Origin: Massilia brevitalea
Lineage (GTDB): Bacteria; Pseudomonadota; Gammaproteobacteria; Burkholderiales; Burkholderiaceae_D
Length of the DNA: 64,000 nucleotides
Assembly: GCF_030711405.1 (NCBI RefSeq)
Contig: NZ_JAULSI010000003.1
Location: forward strand, 120,399 to 184,398
Direction: 5' to 3'
In this document: one piece after another, positions 31,744 to 39,131 of the stretch
Layout of the letters: the number at the start of each line of letters is the position of its first letter
How positions within the stretch are numbered: position 1 is the stretch's first letter
The notes under the pieces: generated by a model
What the model saw: only the letters and a program-made list of their open reading frames with translations
Databases searched by the model: none
What the model was told of the DNA's origin: nothing
Position numbers and translations under genes: made by a program

Positions 31744-33694
31744 CGCCTGCCTCCGAGCTATGGGTAGGGGTGGGGCGCTTGAGCTTACGGATTTCGCGCG
31801 CGGCCACGGCGCCGACCATGTACACGCTGGCCGCTTCCTCCAAGGCATCGTTCCGCACCTGTTCGGCAGTCTGTGCCGCTCCAGTAGTGGAGGCGGCAGA
31901 ATTTCCGCTGTTGGTGTCGTTCGTATTGCCGCCCTGCGCGCGGCACCGGCTGGCTAACTCCTCGCCGACATCACGAACGAAATCAATAATGGCCGTGCTG
32001 CTAAACGTGATCGGGCCGAACAACTCCTTGCTGCGCAATTCATGCTTGGCCGCGAGATCGAAAATCCACTGATCGTCAGCTGCGCTATTCGCGTCTTGCT
32101 GACTTTCGGCGCCGCGCGTGGGCGGCAATACATGCGACTGACCGAACTGTTGGGTTGCTGGAATGGGGATAGCAGGAGCCGCTTTAATGGCCAGGCGAAG
32201 ACCTTGACTAACACTCATCGCATCGCATGCAGCGCGTACCATCTCATGCGTTGGTACGACCGGCACCAGCTTCCAGCCTTCCGGCACTGCCGGCACTGCT
32301 GCTGGCTTGGTGGCGAGAAGGGATTGAACCAGCTCGGCGGCGTCGAGCTTGGCTTCGTGATAGCCGCCCTTGTGCTTTGCGAAGTCGGTGGAGTTGGCAA
32401 ACTGAGACCAAGTTGCCTTGCATTCCATCGCCATGATCGCGTGATGGATGTCGTGCAGGGCAGGTGCCTCAGGAGTCGTAGCGCGCTCAAAGAGTTCGAT
32501 CAGGCTTTGCTCTGCCTTTTCCGCCGCCGCCAAGTAGGCCGCGTATTTCGCGTCATCGCTCAGGTGCAGGCCGCAGAAGTAGGTGTTGTTCGACAGGTCA
32601 ATCAGCAACTGGCGTAGCGGCTCGGGTGCTTCCTTCTTCCTCCCTTCGGCCATGCCCTTTACTGCTACCGGGCAGGTCAGCAGGTGCAGAGGCCGGCGCG
32701 TACCGCAGTGCTCGCAGTCGGCGGTCGGCTTGGTGGCGGCAGATACTGCGGCGCGGGCGGCGATGTCTGCGCGGCGCTGGCGTTCGAGTTCCAGGTTCGT
32801 GCGCGTGCCGTACACGCTCATGGTCAGCGGCGGCAGCTCATCGCCCGATGCGGTAGCAGGAGCGGCGGCGCTCTCGATGCGGGCATTGAGTTCGGCGTTT
32901 TTCGCCACGACCTGCTCATAGTTGGCGCGCGCCAGTTCGAAGGCCGTGTTCAGACGCTCGATGCGGGCGATCAGGCCGAGAACAACGGCAGGGTTGGCAG
33001 CGGCGATGTAGGCCGCGTCCGGGATGCACTCGCCAGAGTCCCGACCAAAGCCCGTGGTTTCGGCAATCACAGTTACGTACTCTGCGCGCATTACCGTGGT
33101 CTCAGCGTGGCAGTTCCAGTGCTCTGCTTTCCACGGTCCCGGCGTTGCCGCCAGTGCCAGCGCCTTAAGCTGTTGCAGGTCCGGGGCATCGCCCGAGGTA
33201 GCGGCAGGGCCGGGCATGCCGGCGGCCAGGGCATCGCGCAGCTTGGCCTCCAGGTCGGCGCGGCGATTCCCTGCGCGGCCGTAGACCATGAATTCGTCGG
33301 TGCCGGTCGGCGCCGGCGCTGCGCTTCCCTCGGTGCGAGTGGTGTGCAATTCGCCTCGGTAGTTGGCGATGCTCGCACGCCCCTGCTTTAGCTGCTCGGA
33401 TTCCGGCTCTGCGCACAAGTCGCCATACCAACCGCTGGAAGCCGGGGCGGTGCCGACGCTGAGCATGTAATGGCCATGCGGCAGGCGCGCGGCGTCGGGC
33501 GTCGTGAACACCGATGCGCCTCCGGAATTCACCTGCAGGGACGCCACGTAGCGGATCGGCAGGTTCCCGCGTTCGTTCGCCGCCGCCGACAGCGGTACCG
33601 CCGGCGCGCCCGGCGCTTCCCAGTTGATGGTCTCGTTCGGTTTGCGGTCTTCGACGCGCCGCTGGGGGTTCTCGCTGCTGTTCGTGGTGTCCAT
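31733..33694 (-). CDS. Large mosaic phage protein with Ead/Ea22-like module
   Basis: Protein of 653 residues, unusually long for this region. Residues about 165-240 match the Ead/Ea22 type (AATPGPWKAEHW, then DAAYIAAANPAVVLGLI). A CEHCGTRRPLHLLTC zinc motif follows, and residues about 460-500 hold the VPEGWKLVPVVPTHEMV module that usually stands alone in phage proteins. Other segments are low-complexity joints. It looks like several PL-operon accessory genes fused in frame. Ea22 proteins have been proposed to influence the lytic/lysogenic decision. Confidence 0.75.
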   Translation of the reverse strand: MDTTNSSENPQRRVEDRKPNETINWEAPGAPAVPLSAAANERGNLPIRYVASLQVNSGGASVFTTPDAARLPHGHYMLSVGTAPASSGWYGDLCAEPESEQLKQGRASIANYRGELHTTRTEGSAAPAPTGTDEFMVYGRAGNRRADLEAKLRDALAAGMPGPAATSGDAPDLQQLKALALAATPGPWKAEHWNCHAETTVMRAEYVTVIAETTGFGRDSGECIPDAAYIAAANPAVVLGLIARIERLNTAFELARANYEQVVAKNAELNARIESAAAPATASGDELPPLTMSVYGTRTNLELERQRRADIAARAAVSAATKPTADCEHCGTRRPLHLLTCPVAVKGMAEGRKKEAPEPLRQLLIDLSNNTYFCGLHLSDDAKYAAYLAAAEKAEQSLIELFERATTPEAPALHDIHHAIMAMECKATWSQFANSTDFAKHKGGYHEAKLDAAELVQSLLATKPAAVPAVPEGWKLVPVVPTHEMVRAACDAMSVSQGLRLAIKAAPAIPIPATQQFGQSHVLPPTRGAESQQDANSAADDQWIFDLAAKHELRSKELFGPITFSSTAIIDFVRDVGEELASRCRAQGGNTNDTNSGNSAASTTGAAQTAEQVRNDALEEAASVYMVGAVAAREIRKLKRPTPTHSSEAGDAS

Positions 33695-33719
33695 GTTCTC
33701 TCGCCTGGTGGTTGATGGG

Positions 33720-33926
33720 TTATTTGTTCTGGTCGGATTCCGCGCTCTTCGGCGCCGGTGCTGCGCCGGTGGCGCCGTCCAAGTCCTGGTAGTACCGCTT
33801 GCCGCGATACACCGCCGCCGCGGCGGCGATGTCCTTGCGGTCCTGCGCCGTGTTGCCGCCGAGCTGGCGCTCGAGCCGCGTCATGCCGGCGCCGCTCCAG
33901 CCGCGGCCCTTGCGCCGGGCCGTCAT
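33720..33926 (-). CDS. Small phage protein
   Basis: Protein of 68 residues, basic N-terminus (MTARRKGRGWSGAGMTRLER), then AAAAAVYRGKRYYQDLDG. It overlaps the rdgC stop by 4 nt. No family recognised. Confidence 0.6.
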   Translation of the reverse strand: MTARRKGRGWSGAGMTRLERQLGGNTAQDRKDIAAAAAVYRGKRYYQDLDGATGAAPAPKSAESDQNK

Positions 33927-34816
33927 GCCTTGGCCTCGCCGCCCAGGGCTTCGACCAAGTCGGCCAGCAGCTTGGCCAGCTCGCCGGTCATCAGGGTGAA
34001 GTCGTTGTCGAAGCGCTCGACGTCGTTAGCGGGGTAGGCCTGGCCTTCCTTCAGGATGTCCAGCGCGCGCACGCTCTTGATCGCCAGGGATTCGGTCAGG
34101 ACGAACGAGATCCGGCTGTTCCAGGTCATGGCAAGGCGAGTGCACTGCTTGCCGGCGGCGATGTGGCGGCCGACGTCAGCCGGGTCGAGGGAGTGCTTCA
34201 TGTAGCGCACCTTCGCCTGCCCGGCGCCGGTGGCGCGCAGCTCGGTGTCCTGGTCGATCGTGAAGTTGTGCGGCGCCTGGTCGGCTTCCAGCCAGGCGGT
34301 CATCATGGCCACCGGCGAGCGCTGTACGCGCAGCGATTCGAGCGGCATGCGGTCGACGGCCTTCAGCAGCAGCTTGATCACGTCGTCGGCTTTCGATGGA
34401 GCGCCGGCGTCAACCACCAGCCAGCCGTTATGCGGGTCGATCCACACACGCGTCACGCTCGGCACCGTGAAGGCGCGCGGCAGCATCTCGTCGGCGGCGC
34501 GCTCCTTCAGCTCCTTTATGGCCTTCTTACCCGGCCTGAATCCCTGCTGTTCTTCGAGTTCGTCGACCTTGGCCTTGGCAACGGCGTTGACCGCGGCGGC
34601 CGGCATCACCTTCTTCTCGGTTTTCAGCTGCAGCAGGAACTGGCCGGCCACTGCGTGCACCAGGCCGCCGCCCTCGCGCGGAGGCTCCCAACCTTGGCGC
34701 AGCAGCTCGTTGCTCGACGCCGGCGTGAATGCGTGCGGCGCCAGTGCGGCTGCCAGATGGTCGGCGGTGACGGCCCATGGGGCTGGGAGGCGGTACACCT
34801 GGAGATTCTTGAACAT
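33923..34816 (-). CDS. rdgC: Recombination-associated protein RdgC
   Basis: RdgC of 297 residues, a ring-shaped DNA-binding protein that limits RecA filament formation. MFKNLQVYRLPAPW is the family start; the rest aligns in type and length with chromosomal RdgC (about 300), including QQGFRPGKKAIKELKE. Phage copies probably tune recombination during lytic growth. The phage also carries a Ref-type RecA-dependent nuclease at 46679, so it encodes two RecA-linked factors. Middle of the PL operon. Confidence 0.92.
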   Translation of the reverse strand: MFKNLQVYRLPAPWAVTADHLAAALAPHAFTPASSNELLRQGWEPPREGGGLVHAVAGQFLLQLKTEKKVMPAAAVNAVAKAKVDELEEQQGFRPGKKAIKELKERAADEMLPRAFTVPSVTRVWIDPHNGWLVVDAGAPSKADDVIKLLLKAVDRMPLESLRVQRSPVAMMTAWLEADQAPHNFTIDQDTELRATGAGQAKVRYMKHSLDPADVGRHIAAGKQCTRLAMTWNSRISFVLTESLAIKSVRALDILKEGQAYPANDVERFDNDFTLMTGELAKLLADLVEALGGEAKA

Positions 34817-34849
34817 TCGTTTCGTCCTTCGTTTTCGTTGTCGGCGCGC

Positions 34850-34957
34850 TTACTGCGCGAATGCCTGGGTGTAGAGGATCGCGAGAACCAGGCCGATAGC
34901 GGTCAGGCAGCGGATCGCGTACGAGGCCACGCGGGCGGAGATCTGGCGCTCGCTCAT
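34850..34957 (-). CDS. 35-residue single-helix membrane protein
   Basis: Encodes MSERQISARVASYAIRC, then LTAIGLVLAILYTQAFAQ, a single membrane helix or signal-like segment. The ATG overlaps the stop of the upstream 44-residue gene by 4 nt. Unknown. Confidence 0.55.
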   Translation of the reverse strand: MSERQISARVASYAIRCLTAIGLVLAILYTQAFAQ

Positions 34958-35088
34958 GGCAGCACCACCACAGTCACGCCCATGGCGCCGGCGTCGTAGG
35001 CTGCCGCTTCCAGCGCGGCGCGATCGCCGATGGCGGTGTAGGTCTCAGGGCGGTCGTTCTCATCGCGGACCGTGATTCGAAAGCGCAT
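34954..35088 (-). CDS. 44-residue phage protein
   Basis: Encodes MRFRITVRDENDRPETYTAI followed by a short helix and a hydrophobic strand VTVVVLP. AGGGAGA lies 8 nt upstream. The predicted beta-alpha-beta mini-fold is common among lambdoid left-arm proteins, but no family is recognised. Confidence 0.6.
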   Translation of the reverse strand: MRFRITVRDENDRPETYTAIGDRAALEAAAYDAGAMGVTVVVLP

Positions 35089-35109
35089 GGTGTTCTCCCT
35101 AGTTGGTGG

Positions 35110-35541
35110 TCAGTGGCTCTCGCGAGCCTCGGTGCAAACTTGAATCGCAGCCCGGACAATCGCGGTCCAGGTGGCGGCGTCCTTCGTCGGGTGGTCGGCA
35201 TAGGACTCGGTGATGTCGCGGCGGCGGCTGCCGGTGCCAGCCGAGACCGTTCCTTCCTCCTGGTCGTGACGCACGCTCAGGCCCAACTCAGTCGACAGCT
35301 CGCCGGCCGCCTTCCAGTTCCGGCGCCAGCGCGGCGGCGCCTTCGGCTGCGTCGAGAACGCCAGGCGCTGGCCGCCGGCGCTGAGCAGGTTTCCGCCGCG
35401 GCGCGCCGGTGGGCACAGGTCCGTCTCCAGCGTTGGCGACGCCGGCGCCGTGTACCGCCGATTCCACTTCGGGTGGACGACGGCCAGAGCGATCTCGTCG
35501 CGGATGGCGTCCTTCATGTATTCCTGGGTCCAGTTCGTCAT
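35110..35541 (-). CDS. Phage protein of unknown function
   Basis: Protein of 143 residues, MTNWTQEYMKDAIRDEIALA at the start, a basic middle rich in Arg and Pro, and TWTAIVRAAIQVCTEA near the end. A GTGGAT site precedes ATG 35541. No domain recognised. Confidence 0.65.
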   Translation of the reverse strand: MTNWTQEYMKDAIRDEIALAVVHPKWNRRYTAPASPTLETDLCPPARRGGNLLSAGGQRLAFSTQPKAPPRWRRNWKAAGELSTELGLSVRHDQEEGTVSAGTGSRRRDITESYADHPTKDAATWTAIVRAAIQVCTEARESH

Positions 35542-35543
35542 GG

Positions 35544-35672
35544 TCAAATCCACAGGGTGGCTACAGCGCCGGCCAGAAAGCCCAGCGCAGCGGTCAGCAT
35601 CAAGCCGGCGACGATGCGGTCAGCGCGGCTCCAGTCTTGCGGTTCAATTTCGGTGTCGTTCATCGTGCTCAT
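35544..35672 (-). CDS. 42-residue membrane miniprotein
   Basis: Begins MSTMNDTEIEPQDWSRADR and ends in one membrane helix (IVAGLMLTAALGFLAGAVAT). The start overlaps the upstream stop by 4 nt, and AGGA is 8 nt away. Unknown. Confidence 0.55.
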   Translation of the reverse strand: MSTMNDTEIEPQDWSRADRIVAGLMLTAALGFLAGAVATLWI

Positions 35673-35857
35673 CGCTTCATCCTTCGTATCAATTCCTGCT
35701 CTGCCTGAATCAGCACCCAACCCAGCCCCCGGCGCACCTGTTCGGGCGGTGGCGGGGGTGTGCGGAGCACCTGGCGCAGCTGCATCCAATCGCGCACCTG
35801 CTGGTGGCTGGGCTTGCTTGTCTGCGTCATCGCTGGCTCCGGCTGAGTTCGCTTCAT
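35669..35857 (-). CDS. First gene of the leftward phage operon
   Basis: Protein of 62 residues: a polar, Pro-rich first half, then VRRGLGWVLIQAEQELIRRM. It starts about 5 nt after GGAG and only a few nucleotides from the predicted PL start point. Position corresponds to N in lambda, but there is no arginine-rich motif at the N-terminus, so an antiterminator role is not supported. Confidence 0.6.
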   Translation of the reverse strand: MKRTQPEPAMTQTSKPSHQQVRDWMQLRQVLRTPPPPPEQVRRGLGWVLIQAEQELIRRMKR

Positions 35858-35865
35858 ATGACTCC

Positions 35866-35894
35866 ATGTTAGGCATGCCTAAAAAAGAAGTCAA
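35866..35894 (-). promoter_or_regulatory. Promoter PL
   Basis: Read leftward: -35 TTGACT (35894-35889), 17-nt spacer, -10 TAACAT (35871-35866). The operator palindrome at 35869-35882 covers the spacer end and the -10, so bound repressor would block it. Confidence 0.75.
35869..35882. promoter_or_regulatory. Repressor operator OL1
   Basis: TTAGGCATGCCTAA, a perfect 14-bp palindrome. The same sequence with one or two changes occurs at the cI/cro intergenic region, which makes it the probable CI/Cro operator. Confidence 0.75.
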
Positions 35895-35902
35895 CAAAAA
35901 GA

Positions 35903-35932
35903 TTGAGGTATGCCTAAATATTTAGGTACAAT
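35903..35932 (+). promoter_or_regulatory. OL2 operator and divergent rightward promoter
   Basis: TGAGGTATGCCTAA (35904-35917) is a second operator copy (two changes from OL1). It overlaps a rightward promoter: -35 TTGAGG (35903-35908), 18-nt spacer, -10 TACAAT (35927-35932); a further TTAGGTAC half-site sits at the -10. Transcription would begin near 35939 and enter the structured segment. So OL appears to control two divergent transcripts. Confidence 0.55.
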
Positions 35933-35938
35933 TGGCGC

Positions 35939-36290
35939 ATTGGCCGAGTTCGGCTGGTTGCAGGTCTGGGGCAGGGAGGGGAAACCGCCGACGCCCAGGC
36001 TGAAGTGCCAAGGACGTCCGGATGGGGCAACGCGTGGGTGGATCGTAGAGCGCGCCGGGGGATCAGGTCGAAAGGCCTGGGAAGTCTGCGAACAAGCGAA
36101 AGTGTCCGAAGTGCGAAAGCAAGGGATGCAGTAGCCCGACACGGAAGTCGACGTTTTTCGTCGGCCTCTAGGGAGGGTTACGCTCTGGAACCGAGGCTCT
36201 GCTGGGATAAAACAAAACCGATAACCCTAGAACACCTGGTTGATCAGCCAAGGACAAGAACCTCAACAGTACCTATAGAGGGTGCGTAGA
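35939..36290 (+). ncRNA. Candidate structured phage RNA downstream of OL
   Basis: About 350 nt with no convincing gene on either strand, but rich in RNA-like structure. Hairpins include GCCG/CGGC (35943-35954), CTGGG/CCCAG (35966-35998) and a 6-bp stem capped by GAAA (36064-36079). A multibranch follows (CTGC 36086-36089 with GCAG 36128-36131) enclosing two further GAAA-capped hairpins. Then come a 7-bp stem with T5 loop (36147-36165) and a long-range AGGGTTA/TAACCCT pairing (36174-36180/36222-36228). Three GNRA tetraloops in 60 nt are unusual by chance. It may be a free RNA or the 5' leader of the gene at 36306. I cannot match it to a known RNA family. Confidence 0.45.
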
Positions 36291-36305
36291 AAAAAAGGCC
36301 CGAAA

Positions 36306-36692
36306 ATGCCCGAAAAACTGACCCTCGCGGTCTACCTCGAACGACGCGGCGCCGTGAAGGCACTGACCCGCATCGAGGCGGAAGTATTCGGAGTCCAGTA
36401 CCCGCTAGTGAAGGGCTGGGCGCACAGGCACGGCGCCGACGAGATTACGCAGACCATGCTGGACCAGCTGCAGGAGAAAATCGGCCGGGCGCGATCGTCG
36501 ACGGCCGAGAAGGCACAGCGCGGTCTGGATGGAGTAGAAGGCGTGCCGCCGGCGCCGGCCGCCGAACAGCAGGTGGGTAGCCAGCTGCAGCTGGCGATGA
36601 GTCCGTCGGGCGAGAGACGATCGCCCGTACCAGGCTTCGTGCTGCGCCAGGCCCGCCGCTATCGACCGCGCAAGTCTGCGCCATGGACATAA
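36306..36692 (+). CDS. Possible DNA-binding phage protein
   Basis: Protein of 128 residues. The N-terminal half (LERRGAVKALTRIEAEVFGV, then QYPLVKGWAHRHG) resembles a Cro-type HTH; the C-terminal half is Pro/Ala/Arg-rich and probably disordered. It lies at the end of the rightward OL transcript. There is no good ribosome site, so translation might depend on the upstream RNA structure. Weakly supported function. Confidence 0.5.
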   Translation: MPEKLTLAVYLERRGAVKALTRIEAEVFGVQYPLVKGWAHRHGADEITQTMLDQLQEKIGRARSSTAEKAQRGLDGVEGVPPAPAAEQQVGSQLQLAMSPSGERRSPVPGFVLRQARRYRPRKSAPWT

Positions 36693-36713
36693 AAAAGCCC
36701 GCATATTGCGGGC
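36693..36713 (-). terminator. Intrinsic terminator of the DUF1828 cassette
   Basis: GCCCGCA/TGCGGGC (36697-36703/36707-36713) with TTTTTT following when read leftward, 7 nt after the stop of the 36720 gene. Confidence 0.85.
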
Positions 36714-36719
36714 CAAGAT

Positions 36720-37475
36720 TTAATGCTTTGGCTGATAGGGCGTCTTTGCATTTTCTGCTAATCGAGTCATCATCATTACATTGCCGAGGCTATCAAAAAC
36801 AAGTCCTTCTCGCGCTGCGGATTCAGCATCGGCCCTGTCGTCCATGATGATTAGAATCTTCAAGCCGTTATTGTCGCTCGACGCCCTGATATCCAACAGT
36901 TTTCGTGCGGCAGCATTTATTGAAGTTGGATGACTTCCAATTGCGAGGACTGCTTTGCCATCGAATTGAAAATCGAGTTTGTATAACTGACCAGAGACGC
37001 CCTTATATTCAAAGCCATCGGTAAGCTCCGCATTCGCTTTCCAGGCTCGCAAATAAAATGCAACTTCGTCAAGAAAAAACGAAGTATCAGTGGACACGCC
37101 TTCTTGGCCTGCCTCCCAGCTAGAAAGCGCTAGCATGGTTGAGAGGTAATTCGCGAAAGCCGTAGGGGCAGTATGCTTATCAGACCAAATTTCAAGCTCA
37201 CCGAGATCGTTTAGCTTTACGCCATGTGGTTCTGCTAAATTTTTTATGAAGCGAGTTTTTCTATGGTCGTCTAGAGATATGCCACGGCCAAGCAGGTGGA
37301 GAATCAGGCCGCCGTCGTCAAAGAAGCGAATTTGATTCGAAATGCGTTCAATGAAAATAGGAATAGCATCCCCATCAGGGAATGAGAATGGTGTCTCAAC
37401 CATCGCAACATTTCCATCTTCTGAGAGCGGATGGCACGTGAATCCAATCACGTCAGAGAAAGATGTACAGATCAT
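36720..37475 (-). CDS. DUF1828/DUF1829-type protein, second gene of a low-GC cassette
   Basis: Protein of 251 residues. The N-terminus has the DUF1828 pattern: TPFSFPDGDAIPIFIERI, then IRFFDDGGLILHLLGRGISL. The C-terminal part (LYKLDFQF, AVLAIGSH, LKILIIMDDRA) fits the associated DUF1829 fold. Known only as a domain of bacterial and phage proteins of unknown role. GC content is visibly lower than that of the rest of the phage, with many A/T third positions, so it was acquired separately. It overlaps the gene at 37472 by 4 nt and ends at its own terminator: a two-gene cassette lying between OL and OR, where lambda-like phages keep exclusion genes. Confidence 0.7.
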   Translation of the reverse strand: MICTSFSDVIGFTCHPLSEDGNVAMVETPFSFPDGDAIPIFIERISNQIRFFDDGGLILHLLGRGISLDDHRKTRFIKNLAEPHGVKLNDLGELEIWSDKHTAPTAFANYLSTMLALSSWEAGQEGVSTDTSFFLDEVAFYLRAWKANAELTDGFEYKGVSGQLYKLDFQFDGKAVLAIGSHPTSINAAARKLLDIRASSDNNGLKILIIMDDRADAESAAREGLVFDSLGNVMMMTRLAENAKTPYQPKH

Positions 37476-37933
37476 CTGTTCCCTTTCAATTTAAAATCTT
37501 CAGGATGATTGGGGTTGGGCGCAAACTCAATATTTGTTCGATGGCAAAAATGCTTAAGAATGTCATCATAACCCCAAGTAGCCCAACTTGCATCGCCTGG
37601 TTCTCGTGACGCGCCAATATGTTCATGCGGCAAAGCATGAGCATCCTTGATCTTCATCTTGGATTGAACCACATGAAGCTGGTAGACACGGTCATGCCCG
37701 TAAAGTTGCGTCCTGAATACGGTGAATTTATATGTCAGAAGCCCGGTTTTGTGGCCTCGACGAAACATTAGCTCAACCTGCAGTTGTGTGCTGGCACCAT
37801 CTTGATCAATTAGGCCGGCCCGCAACTGGGTCGTGCCAGGTTGCAGCTTAACAGGCACCCACGGGTCTGGCTCCTCACAGATCAATCTGCGGTTTAGCAG
37901 TGCCAAAGCCTCCTCTTTCGGAATGTCTTTCAT
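37472..37933 (-). CDS. First gene of the low-GC cassette (DUF6978-like)
   Basis: Protein of 153 residues, beta-rich middle (LRAGLIDQDGASTQLQVELM, LLTYKFTVFRTQLYG) and a His-rich C-terminal part (HALPHEHIG, HFCHRTNIEF). It resembles small DUF6978-type proteins in layout, but this assignment is by eye only. It is translationally coupled (ATGA) to the DUF1828 gene, low in GC like it, and has the junction repeat 30 nt upstream of its start. Together the pair could be a toxin-antitoxin or phage-exclusion module (inference). Confidence 0.6.
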   Translation of the reverse strand: MKDIPKEEALALLNRRLICEEPDPWVPVKLQPGTTQLRAGLIDQDGASTQLQVELMFRRGHKTGLLTYKFTVFRTQLYGHDRVYQLHVVQSKMKIKDAHALPHEHIGASREPGDASWATWGYDDILKHFCHRTNIEFAPNPNHPEDFKLKGNR

Positions 37934-37962
37934 GCCGCTTTCTTATTTGTTATCGCATCTAA

Positions 37963-37978
37963 GCATGCCGTATCGCCT
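37963..37978 (-). repeat. Junction repeat, copy 1
   Basis: GCATGCCGTATCGCCT, 30 nt upstream of the gene starting at 37933. Near-identical 16-mers lie at 39016, 40251 and 40677, each 24-30 nt before a leftward start codon. Confidence 0.6.
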
Positions 37979-38142
37979 CATTGGTTTGCGATTGCATAAC
38001 GCGCTGCTAAGATCAGCGCTACTGCTCCAAGGGCCGCGGCGATCGCTCGCAAGTTCAGCTCACGCGGCCGGTGCCCACACTGCTGGCAGGTGGTCACGCG
38101 GGTGGTAACAAACCCGCAGTCTGGACATGTTCGAAGAGGCAT
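37978..38142 (-). CDS. 54-residue zinc-ribbon membrane protein
   Basis: Begins MPLRTCPDCGFVTTRVTTCQ, continues QCGHRPRELN, and ends in one membrane helix (AIAAALGAVALILAARYAIA). Two CxxC pairs form a zinc ribbon on the cytoplasmic side if the helix is inserted N-in. Its stop overlaps junction repeat copy 1. The ribosome site is weak. Layout resembles the larger protein at 39641. Confidence 0.6.
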   Translation of the reverse strand: MPLRTCPDCGFVTTRVTTCQQCGHRPRELNLRAIAAALGAVALILAARYAIANQ

Positions 38143-38206
38143 GGTCGACCTGGTGTGGCGGCAGTGGTGTGCGAACGCTCTATTTGCGCGAGAGGTTGCC
38201 GTGGCC

Positions 38207-38992
38207 TTACATCGACAAAGACCTCTCGATGAATGGTTTAAAACCTAGGTAAATCTGGGTGCGCTGAAGGCGGCATAGGCGCTCGTAGTGGCCTTTGTCA
38301 TCTTTGCAAGAAGGGCTAATTTTCACCACTTCTACCGAGCCAGCTCGCGGCATCTTGGTCACCACTATCGCGACCTTCCCGTTTTCTGTCGGGTTGTATG
38401 TCTCAATAATCGTATCGGTGGCGACCTGGATCTTTTGATCAGAGTGTCGCTGGACGTAGATTTGTGCCAGCGCGAAGACCTTTTTGCAGGTGTTCGCATC
38501 TCTGCAAACAACGATGGACTTCTCTGCAGCTTCAAGTTCGGCGGCGATGTCCTTGACTCGCTGCGCTTCTTCTCTTTCTTCCTTTTCCTTGCGGGCTTGC
38601 TCCGTGGCTGCATCTCGCTTAGCCTTCTCGGCGTCAGCAGCTTCAGCAGCAATCCGCCTCTCTTCCGCTTCTAATGCCAGGCGCCGGCCACGCTCAGCAA
38701 GTGCTTCTGGTCCAAAGATGCCGCCCGGCGGAACATCGACAATCCTCCCGTCGATCACATGGAATTCGATAGCACCGGACGGGGTTGCGGTGTATACCTG
38801 CGCATTCCCGCGTCGCCATTGCACAAGGGTGTCTGTGGTATGGGTTGGGGGCATTCCTAAAATCTCCGCTGCTTTTGCAACAGTCATCCCATTCTTGACC
38901 ATGTTTGCGTTAGCGCGGGCGGTGCGGTAGGTCTGAGCAGCACAGCCGGAAAGGAAGGCAAGCACCACGGCAAGCAAAATTAGTTTTTTCAT
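38207..38992 (-). CDS. SmpA/OmlA-like phage lipoprotein with coiled coil
   Basis: Lipoprotein of 261 residues. The signal with lipobox LSGC (Cys17) is followed by a BamE/SmpA-like segment (VKNGMTVAKAAEILGMPPT), a highly charged coiled coil (about 95-160, EAEERRIAAEAADAEKAKRD) and a C-terminal domain with three Cys. As a lysogenic conversion gene it could alter the host envelope or exclude other phages. It stands alone, with junction repeat copy 2 and a promoter-like 42-bp element upstream. Confidence 0.75.
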   Translation of the reverse strand: MKKLILLAVVLAFLSGCAAQTYRTARANANMVKNGMTVAKAAEILGMPPTHTTDTLVQWRRGNAQVYTATPSGAIEFHVIDGRIVDVPPGGIFGPEALAERGRRLALEAEERRIAAEAADAEKAKRDAATEQARKEKEEREEAQRVKDIAAELEAAEKSIVVCRDANTCKKVFALAQIYVQRHSDQKIQVATDTIIETYNPTENGKVAIVVTKMPRAGSVEVVKISPSCKDDKGHYERLCRLQRTQIYLGFKPFIERSLSM

Positions 38993-39015
38993 AGCGTTCC
39001 AAGGTCGGCATTCGT

Positions 39016-39031
39016 GCGTGCCGTATCGCCT
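39016..39031 (-). repeat. Junction repeat, copy 2
   Basis: GCGTGCCGTATCGCCT, 24 nt upstream of the lipoprotein start at 38992 and directly followed by the 42-bp element copy A. Confidence 0.6.
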
Positions 39032-39073
39032 GCTGAGTATATCCCGCTAGCAATGGTCAGAATCTCTCCAATT
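39032..39073 (-). repeat. 42-bp duplicated upstream element, copy A
   Basis: Identical at about 35 of 42 positions to 39572-39613. Read leftward it contains CATTGCTAGCGG and a TATACT -10-like box. Each copy lies 40-60 nt before a leftward phage gene, so it may be a duplicated promoter. Confidence 0.6.
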
Positions 39074-39131
39074 ATTACGATTCTGCAAATTACGGAGGTC
39101 CCCGGCCGTGTGACACGACAGGTTGCAAACG

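Noticed and set aside
35669..35857. Lambda N-like antiterminator
   Set aside because: The position is right, but the protein has no arginine-rich RNA-binding N-terminus and no boxB-like hairpin was seen just downstream of PL.
35910..36134. 74-codon rightward frame starting in OL2
   Set aside because: It begins before the predicted transcript start, has no ribosome site and lacks protein-like composition; RNA structure explains the segment better.
35891..36142. 83-codon leftward frame across OL
   Set aside because: It would read through PL and both operators and has no recognisable pattern.
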